From: Segatella baroniae DSM 16972 = JCM 13447
GTDB taxonomy: Bacteria > Bacteroidota > Bacteroidia > Bacteroidales > Bacteroidaceae
Length of the DNA stretch: 50,496 nt
Direction: 5' to 3'
Assembly (NCBI RefSeq): GCF_000426585.1
Contig: NZ_AUFQ01000021.1
Location: 1 to 50,496 of the forward strand
The notes beneath the pieces were generated by a model. That model saw only the letters and a program-made list of their open reading frames with translations. It was not told the DNA's origin and did no database searches. The first letter of the stretch is position 1, and every line of letters starts with the position of its first letter. This document shows positions 45,096-50,496 of this stretch, piece by piece. The position numbers and the translations under genes were made by a program.

Positions 45096-46247
45096 TTAGT
45101 CTATGTACATAAGGTCGCTCATGATCATGTCGCTTATCATGATTCCTTTTCGAGTCAATCTCAGCCGATTGCTTGTCAGAGCCAACTGACCTGCGTCGAG
45201 ATATGTTTTGCTTTCCTTCATCAGATGTTGTAGGTAATTTCTTCCAAATGTGTTTTGCAACCATTCAAGGTCTATTCCGTCTTTTGTTCTAAGGGCGGTC
45301 GTAATGCAGTCGTTGTATCGTGCTTCGGTATTCAGGCTCTCCTTTTCACAGGGTATTGTCCCCTGATTGACATTGACCATGTATTGTTTTAAATCGGCCA
45401 CGTTCCACTTTCTGTTACTCCCGTCGTAGCTGTGCGCAGCCGCTCCCAATCCTAAGTAAGGAATCCCTTTCCAATAGCCTGAATTGTGGCGGGAATGGTA
45501 TGATTTGAGTTTGCCATCCCTTTGCCGTTCTATTTTTGCAAAATTGCTGATTTCGTAGTGTTCAAAACCTGCTTCTTCGAGTTTGTCGATGAGCAGCTGG
45601 TACATCCGAATGCTTGTCTCTTCATCGATTTCTTTGACAAGGCCTTTTTGTTTCAACTTGATTAGCGGCGTCTTCTCTTCGTATGTCAGACCATACGAAG
45701 AGATGTGCCGCACATCCAAGCGAAGAGCTTCATCGATGTCGTTCTCCCAATCGGACAGCGTCTCGCCAGGGAAACCAAAGATGAGGTCAATGCTGATGTT
45801 GTCGATTTTTGCTTCATGCAATCTTTCAACGGCCGAATACACCTGTTCGTTGTTGTGTCTGCGATGTAGAAACTTCAACCGTGCATTGTCAAAAGACTGT
45901 ACACCCATCGAAATTCTATTGACAGGAAGGCTTCTCAATGTGTTTGCAAAATCGGGTGTGATGTCATCGGGATTGCATTCCATGGTGACTTCCACGTCGT
46001 TTCCCATCTTGAAAGTCCGCGCTATTTCTGTGAACAATAGGTGAAGACTGTCGGCAGAAAGGAGACTTGGCGTCCCGCCCCCCAGGTAAATGGTGTCGAC
46101 ACGCTCTATTTCGTGCGCTCTGAGTTGCATCTCCTTGCATACCGTTTCTACGTATTGTTCCGCAACAGCGACAGACGTAGTGCTATAAAAAGCGCAATAG
46201 ATACATCTGCTGGCGCAAAAAGGTATGTGAATATAAAGTCCTGCCAT
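45096..46247 (-). CDS. hemW: HemW-like radical SAM protein (formerly annotated as oxygen-independent coproporphyrinogen oxidase)
   Basis: A 383-aa radical SAM protein. The start at 46247 gives MAGLYIHIPFCASRCIYCAFYS, with the cluster motif CxxxCxxC (Cys11, Cys15, Cys18). GGGTPSLL, TMECNPDD, RISMGVQSFDN and DNISIDLIFGFPGETLSDWENDI are classic HemW/HemN segments. HemW proteins carry haem rather than oxidise coproporphyrinogen; true HemN residues were not checked, so the alternative name remains possible. It lies 78 bases upstream of tcdA. Confidence 0.92.
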   Translation of the reverse strand: MAGLYIHIPFCASRCIYCAFYSTTSVAVAEQYVETVCKEMQLRAHEIERVDTIYLGGGTPSLLSADSLHLLFTEIARTFKMGNDVEVTMECNPDDITPDFANTLRSLPVNRISMGVQSFDNARLKFLHRRHNNEQVYSAVERLHEAKIDNISIDLIFGFPGETLSDWENDIDEALRLDVRHISSYGLTYEEKTPLIKLKQKGLVKEIDEETSIRMYQLLIDKLEEAGFEHYEISNFAKIERQRDGKLKSYHSRHNSGYWKGIPYLGLGAAAHSYDGSNRKWNVADLKQYMVNVNQGTIPCEKESLNTEARYNDCITTALRTKDGIDLEWLQNTFGRNYLQHLMKESKTYLDAGQLALTSNRLRLTRKGIMISDMIMSDLMYID

Positions 46248-46382
46248 TATATTATATAAGGTATAAATGATGCGAGTTGGAGAAAAACCATGCAAAAATA
46301 CTAATATGTTTTAAATATCGCTTTTTTTAAATTCATTTCTTTGGGATATGCCGTTAAAAAGTATAACTTAGACGTCACGAGC

Positions 46383-46412
46383 AGCTACCGGGCATGCAAT
46401 CAGCAGGTAGCT
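46383..46412 (+). promoter_or_regulatory. Stem-loop in the leader of the EF-G paralogue gene
   Basis: AGCTACC (46383-46389) pairs with GGTAGCT (46406-46412) around a 16-base loop, in the 209-bp gap before ATG 46457. It may be a leader structure; no promoter box at normal spacing was found for this gene. Confidence 0.3.
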
Positions 46413-46456
46413 TTAGCCATGAATCATAATATTACTAACACTTTAAATCTTTTGAT

Positions 46457-48616
46457 ATGAGGGTTTATCAAACAAATGAGATTAAAAACATTGCCTTACT
46501 TGGCAGTGCGGGCAGCGGCAAGACCACCCTTGCCGAAAGTATGTTATTTGAAGCTGGCATTATTAAGCGTCGGGGAAGTGTTGAAGCCAAGAATACGGTC
46601 AGCGACTATTTTCCCGTAGAGCTGGAGTATGGCTACTCTGTATTCCCCACGGTTTTTCACGTGGAGTGGAACAACAAGAAACTCAATATCATCGATTGCC
46701 CCGGCAGTGACGATTTTATAGGTGGGGCTATAACGTCCATGAATGTTACCGACCAGGCTGTAATAGTCATCAATGGGCAATATGGCCCAGAAGTCGGTAC
46801 GCAGAACAACTTCCGTTATACGGAGAAGCTGCAGAAGCCGGTGATTTTCTTGATTAATCAGCTGGACACGGAAAAATGCGATTTCGACACCATCATATCG
46901 ACGATGCAGGATATTTACGGCCCCAAATGTGTGCAGGTGCAATATCCCGTTTCCACCGGGCCGGGCTTCAATTCCATCATCGACGTCCTGATTATGAAGA
47001 AACTTACATGGTCGCCTGACGGTGGCGAGCCGAAGCGCGAAGACATTCCCGCAGAGGAAATGGACAAAGCCATGGCACTTCATAAGGCATTGGTCGAGGC
47101 GGCAGCCGAGAACGACGAAGGCCTGATGGAAAAGTTCTTCGAGACAGAGGCTCTGACCGAGGATGAAATGCGAGAAGGTATTCGCAAGGGATTGGTGACT
47201 CGTTCCATCTTCCCCGTCTTCTGCGTATGTGCAGGCAAGGACATGGGCGTGCAGCGGTTGATGGAATTTCTGGGCAACGTGGTGCCGTTTGTCAGCGAAA
47301 TGCCCAAGCCGCACAATACGAGGGGCGAGGAGATTGCCGTCGATGCAGCCGGTCCGGAAAGCCTTTACTTCTTCAAGACGGGTATGGAGCCGCACATCGG
47401 AGAAGTGAGCTACTTCAAGGTGATGAGTGGCAGTGTCAAGCCTGGAGACGATTTGTTCAACGCCGACAGAGGAAGTCGTGAGCGGATGGGACAGATTTAT
47501 GCCAGTGCCGGTGCAAGCCGAATCGCTGTCGAACAGCTGATGGCTGGCGACATAGGGTGCACCGTGAAGTTGAAAGACGTCAAGACAGGCAACACTTTGA
47601 ATGGGAAAGATGTGGAATGGCGCTTCGACTTCATCAAGTATCCCAACTCGAAATACAGCCGTTCCGTCAAGGCCGACAATGTGCAAGACACCGAAAAGAT
47701 GATGGCTGCCATCCTCAAGATGCGTCAGGAAGACCCTACATGGGTTATAGAACAGTCCAAGGAACTGCGTCAGACCATTGTTCATGGGCAGGGAGAATTT
47801 CATCTCCGCACGCTGAAATGGCGCTTGGAGAACAACGAAAAGCTTCATGTCACGTTTGGCGAACCCAAGATTCCTTATCGTGAGACGATCACCAAGGGCG
47901 CGAAGGCCGAATATCGCCACAAGAAGCAAAGTGGTGGTGCAGGCCAATTTGGTGAAGTCCACCTCATCGTAGAGCCTTACGCCGAGGGTATGCCCGATCC
48001 GGTTGCCTACAACTTTGGCGGCCAGGAGTTCAAGATGAACATCAAAGGCAAGGAAGCAATCGACTTGGAGTGGGGCGGAAAGCTTGTTTTCATCAACTCT
48101 GTTGTTGGTGGAGCTATCGATGCACGCTTCATGCCGGCCATCCTGAAAGGTGTGATGGATTGCATGGAACATGGCCCATTGACGGGAAGTTACGCCCGTG
48201 ATGTGCGTGTCATCGTCTTCGATGGCAAGATGCACCCCGTAGACAGCAACGAACTCTCCTTCATGTTGGCGGCCCGTCATGCTTTTGCCGACGCGTTCAA
48301 GGCTGCCGGCCCGAAGATTCTGGAGCCCATCTACGATTTGGAAGTGTTTGTTCCCTCCGACTTCATGGGTGATGTGATGAGCGATCTCCAAGGTCGGCGC
48401 GCTTTGATTATGGGCATGGACAGCGAGGCCGGCTACCAGAAGCTCCAAGCCAAGATTCCCCTGAAAGAGCTGGCCAATTACTCCATCAGTTTGAGCTCGT
48501 TGACTGGTGGTCGTGCATCTTTTACAACCAAGTTTGCCAGCTATGAGCTTGTACCCAATGAGCTTCAGACGAAGCTCATTGCCGAGCACGAAGCAGAGAG
48601 CAAGGATGAAGATTGA
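46457..48616 (+). CDS. Elongation factor G paralogue (EF-G2 type) with altered GTPase motifs
   Basis: A 719-aa five-domain translational GTPase. G1 is GSAGSGKTT (residues 16-24) instead of GHxDAGKTT. The G3 motif reads DCPGSDDF (80-87): the catalytic His of DTPGHVDF is Ser84. G4 is NQLD (134-137) instead of NKMD. Domains II-V are complete (RAETI-type region replaced by FGEPKIPYRETITKGAK; KKQSGGAGQFGEV in domain IV). In Bacteroides thetaiotaomicron a paralogue of this kind is reported to translocate without GTP hydrolysis and to matter under starvation; that is recalled from the literature, not shown here. The 681-codon antisense frame is a shadow. Confidence 0.9.
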   Translation: MRVYQTNEIKNIALLGSAGSGKTTLAESMLFEAGIIKRRGSVEAKNTVSDYFPVELEYGYSVFPTVFHVEWNNKKLNIIDCPGSDDFIGGAITSMNVTDQAVIVINGQYGPEVGTQNNFRYTEKLQKPVIFLINQLDTEKCDFDTIISTMQDIYGPKCVQVQYPVSTGPGFNSIIDVLIMKKLTWSPDGGEPKREDIPAEEMDKAMALHKALVEAAAENDEGLMEKFFETEALTEDEMREGIRKGLVTRSIFPVFCVCAGKDMGVQRLMEFLGNVVPFVSEMPKPHNTRGEEIAVDAAGPESLYFFKTGMEPHIGEVSYFKVMSGSVKPGDDLFNADRGSRERMGQIYASAGASRIAVEQLMAGDIGCTVKLKDVKTGNTLNGKDVEWRFDFIKYPNSKYSRSVKADNVQDTEKMMAAILKMRQEDPTWVIEQSKELRQTIVHGQGEFHLRTLKWRLENNEKLHVTFGEPKIPYRETITKGAKAEYRHKKQSGGAGQFGEVHLIVEPYAEGMPDPVAYNFGGQEFKMNIKGKEAIDLEWGGKLVFINSVVGGAIDARFMPAILKGVMDCMEHGPLTGSYARDVRVIVFDGKMHPVDSNELSFMLAARHAFADAFKAAGPKILEPIYDLEVFVPSDFMGDVMSDLQGRRALIMGMDSEAGYQKLQAKIPLKELANYSISLSSLTGGRASFTTKFASYELVPNELQTKLIAEHEAESKDED

Positions 48617-48684
48617 AGAACGCTTGTCAATTCCTTATATTTGTAGATATTACTGTTCGGCAAACATTTTCCGCACATAAATAG

Positions 48685-48726
48685 AGTAGGAGGTAAACAC
48701 CAATCACAGGTGTTTTACCTCCTACT
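48685..48726 (+). terminator. Terminator of the EF-G paralogue gene
   Basis: A 17-bp stem with a single-base bulge (48685-48701 and 48709-48726), 7-base loop and a TTT-containing tail, 69 bases after the stop codon. Confidence 0.75.
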
Positions 48727-48760
48727 TTCATGTTTGCCGTCCATACAATCAATTTAATTT

Positions 48761-48790
48761 CAGCGTGGGGTGCGGCCGCACTCCACGCTG
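48761..48790. repeat. 30-bp loopless GC-rich palindrome between convergent genes
   Basis: CAGCGTGGGGTGCGG (48761-48775) and CCGCACTCCACGCTG (48776-48790) are complementary with a single G-T mismatch and no loop, so the DNA could extrude a cruciform. No T-run follows on either strand, which argues against an ordinary terminator. It sits 37 bases from the stop of the LuxR-type gene. Confidence 0.7.
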
Positions 48791-48827
48791 CTATGTAACG
48801 ATCAGAAGGAATCTCGGGACATTTCAT

Positions 48828-49868
48828 TCATTCCTTTCCCCCCTTGTCCAAATATCCCTTTTCTATCAATAAATTTGTGAGAAACTTCTGCAAGTCTTGG
48901 TCGGCGGGCACGTTGAGCTTCTTGCGGATATGGTTGCGCGTCACGTCGACGTTGTTTTCCGTCTTGCCGAGCAGCAGGCCGATTTCGCGGCGCTTCTTCC
49001 CCGCAAGGACAAGGCGGCAGACGTCCGTCTCCGATTTGGTCAGGCAAGGGAAGTGTTGGGCGAGGTCGCCGTCGTCCGTCAAGTGGTTCTTCAGATGCAG
49101 GCGCACGGCGTTGACGAGGTTGCGCTGCGAAACGGGCTTGAGCATGGAAAACAGGCGGTCGATGTTCTCGGGCGACGGGTGGTCGTTGCTGCTCATGCGC
49201 AGATAGGCCTCTATCTCCCCTTTGTTCAGCCTGACGGCGTGCATCAGCGCCGTCTCACGGTAGCGCAGGTCGGCATTCTCCTTCGACACGCTCATCACGT
49301 TGCGCCGCAGCAGTTCGCCCAGCACACAGAGGAAAAGCTGCACGGACAGGAAGAAGCCGAACAGGCGCCAAAGCGAAGCTTCGTGAAGATAGGCCGCCAC
49401 ACAGCCGTAGTCGACCAGACTGATGGCGGAGACGACAAAGGGGGTGAACCGTACAAAGCTCATCACAAGGAAGAAGACCGCCAGCAGCGACGTTATTTGA
49501 TTGATGAGGATGAGCTGCTGAAAATGCTCGGGACGCACGGTGGAGAAATAAAACAAGCGCACGGCGATGGTACACTGCGCCACGAGTGCCGTGAGCGAAA
49601 AGGCCTGCGAAAGCGTGAGCCGCCGCGCGAGATAGAGCGACAGCGAAAGGAGGCACACCACAAGATGTATGCCGCTCATGGAAAGCGGCAGCGGGTCGTG
49701 CGAGCCGCCCAAGCCCAAGAACTGCATCGAGACGACGGCAACGACGAGGACGGAGTGGAGCAAATAGACGATGACGCGATGCCGGGCGATGGTGTTCTCG
49801 GCGCGCGACCAGAGAAAGGCCGAAGTCTTTTCGGTGAGATGACGGGTGTTCATGCTTGTCGTTTTCAT
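48828..49868 (-). CDS. Membrane-bound LuxR-type (GerE) transcriptional regulator
   Basis: A 346-aa protein with about five to six N-terminal hydrophobic segments (residues ~33-180, e.g. RVIVYLLHSVLVVAVVSMQF and LLAVFFLVMSFVRFTPF), a linker with an extra helical region (ENADLRYRETALMHAVRLNK), and a C-terminal GerE/LuxR helix-turn-helix, FPCLTKSETDVCRLVLAGKK onward through NVDVTRNHIRKKLNVP. Such proteins couple a membrane signal to transcription; the signal is unknown. Start 49868 (MKTTSMNTRHL) is supported by a TTG-N20-TATCTTTG promoter just upstream; the ATG at 49853 is an alternative. Confidence 0.85.
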   Translation of the reverse strand: MKTTSMNTRHLTEKTSAFLWSRAENTIARHRVIVYLLHSVLVVAVVSMQFLGLGGSHDPLPLSMSGIHLVVCLLSLSLYLARRLTLSQAFSLTALVAQCTIAVRLFYFSTVRPEHFQQLILINQITSLLAVFFLVMSFVRFTPFVVSAISLVDYGCVAAYLHEASLWRLFGFFLSVQLFLCVLGELLRRNVMSVSKENADLRYRETALMHAVRLNKGEIEAYLRMSSNDHPSPENIDRLFSMLKPVSQRNLVNAVRLHLKNHLTDDGDLAQHFPCLTKSETDVCRLVLAGKKRREIGLLLGKTENNVDVTRNHIRKKLNVPADQDLQKFLTNLLIEKGYLDKGGKE

Positions 49869-49885
49869 TTTTTTTATAATGGATG

Positions 49886-49916
49886 CAAAGATACGTTTTT
49901 ACTTGCTCTTTTCCAA
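49886..49916 (-). promoter_or_regulatory. Promoter of the membrane LuxR-type regulator gene
   Basis: On the minus strand TTG (49916 to 49914), a 20-base spacer, and TATCTTTG (49893 to 49886) precede the ATG at 49868 by 17 bases. Confidence 0.75.
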
Positions 49917-49998
49917 GCTTTCATTAAGCGTTTTTAGGGGGAAATTAAGTCTTTTAGGGTGTAATGATACATCTAAAATGGCCTTTCTCTTGTAAATT

Positions 49999-50031
49999 TT
50001 GAAAATCACAACTCGCTTTTTCTTATTTTTG
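49999..50031 (+). promoter_or_regulatory. Promoter candidate for the short 'KPE' peptide gene
   Basis: TTG at 49999-50001, a 22-base spacer and TATTTTTG at 50024-50031. The leader to ATG 50188 would be about 150 bases. The rest of the 319-bp gap 49869-50187 is AT-rich with no ORF. Confidence 0.4.
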
Positions 50032-50187
50032 TATAGCTTTTTTGCAGTTTTCACACAAATGTTTCTTGTGGAATTGCTCGGAAAAGAACCATCCGACATG
50101 CGAAACCCGGCAGACAGGAATGTGACGTGAGACAACCGGAAAACAGAAATATTTTAAATTCAATTTTAAATATTCAGTAAAACGAAA

Positions 50188-50490
50188 ATGAAAAGGCACA
50201 TCAAACCGGAAACCCAAGCAGTGCTCATCACGCCCCCTGCGTCGGGAATGCAAAATGACGATGATTGGAAAACACCATGCGGTTTTTCCGATGATTCATA
50301 TCAAAAAAACGACGGGCGGCGAAATCCCACGCCACGTCAGGAGTCCGAAGACAAACGGCGGCACGTGATTCCTCACGCCCCTACGGCTCACGCCGTTCGC
50401 GGAGACGGAATATCGTGGCTCGGAAGACGTCAAAACATAACATGTGTTAAATCCCGCAGCGAGGAAAACGTCAAAACAAAACATTTGTAA
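50188..50490 (+). CDS. Short 'KxxIKPE' peptide gene whose 3' end is formed by the 41-bp repeat array
   Basis: The N-terminus MKRHIKPETQAVLITPPASG resembles small Bacteroidota peptides of the form 'MKKYIKPExxVI', which are widespread and of unknown function. Residues ~21-50 are Asp/Lys/Pro-rich without a domain. From about residue 62 the frame runs through the conserved flank and the inverted 41-bp repeat and stops at 50490, so the original C-terminus may have been replaced by repeat DNA. It is not certain that the downstream part is translated. A shorter original gene is an alternative. Confidence 0.4.
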   Translation: MKRHIKPETQAVLITPPASGMQNDDDWKTPCGFSDDSYQKNDGRRNPTPRQESEDKRRHVIPHAPTAHAVRGDGISWLGRRQNITCVKSRSEENVKTKHL

Positions 50491-50496
50491 AATTCC
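50373..50496 (-). repeat. Second, inverted copy of the 41-bp tandem array, running off the window
   Basis: The reverse-complement anchor CAAAACA occurs at 50431 and 50472, 41 bp apart, and the flank TCACGCCCCTACGGCTCACG (from 50373) lies at the same 43-base distance as in the 34.7-kb copy. Bases 50422-50496 match 34857-34931 (reverse complement) with two differences over 75 bp. More units probably follow beyond 50496. Confidence 0.9.

Noticed and set aside
46544..48589. 681-codon open frame antisense to the EF-G paralogue
   Set aside because: It is fully shadowed by the translational GTPase gene and has no domain features; treated as a codon-usage artefact.

Overview
The window is from a member of the Bacteroidota, most likely a Prevotella-like anaerobe (Prevotellaceae). 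The pointers are TAnnTTTG-type -7 promoter boxes in front of many genes, two proteins that end in type IX secretion (T9SS) sorting domains, a C10 (streptopain/PrtT-type) cysteine protease carrying BspA-like leucine-rich repeats, a TonB-dependent receptor, DUF4491 and DUF5103 proteins, a rubrerythrin with an N-terminal rubredoxin domain, a GdhA-type glutamate dehydrogenase, and an EF-G paralogue of the Bacteroides EF-G2 type. No phage, plasmid or conjugation genes were seen; most of the window is chromosomal housekeeping sequence interrupted by repeat-rich islands.

Layout. 1-7.6 kb: secreted proteins, namely a metzincin protease (5' end damaged or cut by the window edge), a large exported protein of unknown function, and the C10 protease. 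7.6-8.7 kb: a gene-poor island with an odd ORF, a 67-bp tandem repeat and a probable transposase remnant. 8.7-16 kb: BaiN-like flavoprotein, rlmH and DUF4491, phosphohexomutase, malic enzyme-phosphotransacetylase, a TetR regulator and a small alanine-rich lipoprotein. 16.4-19.4 kb: three glycosyltransferases in one operon. 19.5-24.1 kb: RluA-type pseudouridine synthase, a 50-aa membrane protein, TonB-dependent receptor, maf and kdsC. 24.2-24.7 kb: an array with 22-bp period. 24.7-31.6 kb: AraC-type regulator with dipeptidyl peptidase III, AlkD-like protein, Fur-like regulator, purA, hisS and rubrerythrin. 31.7-34.5 kb: gdhA and a DUF5103 (T9SS plug-type) protein. 34.7-35 kb: a 41-bp tandem array. 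35.2-43.8 kb: galE, a rsmG/MBL/ruvC operon, and a HAD/MFS/beta-helix/cytidine deaminase/lactonase operon. 43.8-48.6 kb: tRNA-Cys, tRNA-Pro, tcdA, hemW-like and the EF-G paralogue. 48.8-50.5 kb: a membrane LuxR-type regulator, a short 'KPE' peptide gene, and a second, inverted copy of the 41-bp array running off the window.

How parts fit together. The two CTD-bearing proteases and the DUF5103 protein suggest an active T9SS. Malic enzyme, GdhA, rubrerythrin and the HemW-like protein fit anaerobic carbon, nitrogen and redox metabolism. The least explained content is non-coding: two families of strictly periodic repeats (22 bp and 41 bp), each present at two loci, plus a 67-bp repeat. The 41-bp arrays lie in inverted orientation about 15.4 kb apart, share a 75-bp stretch with two differences, and keep the same 22-bp flanking motif at the same spacing. 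All family assignments come from reading the sequence; no database search was run.
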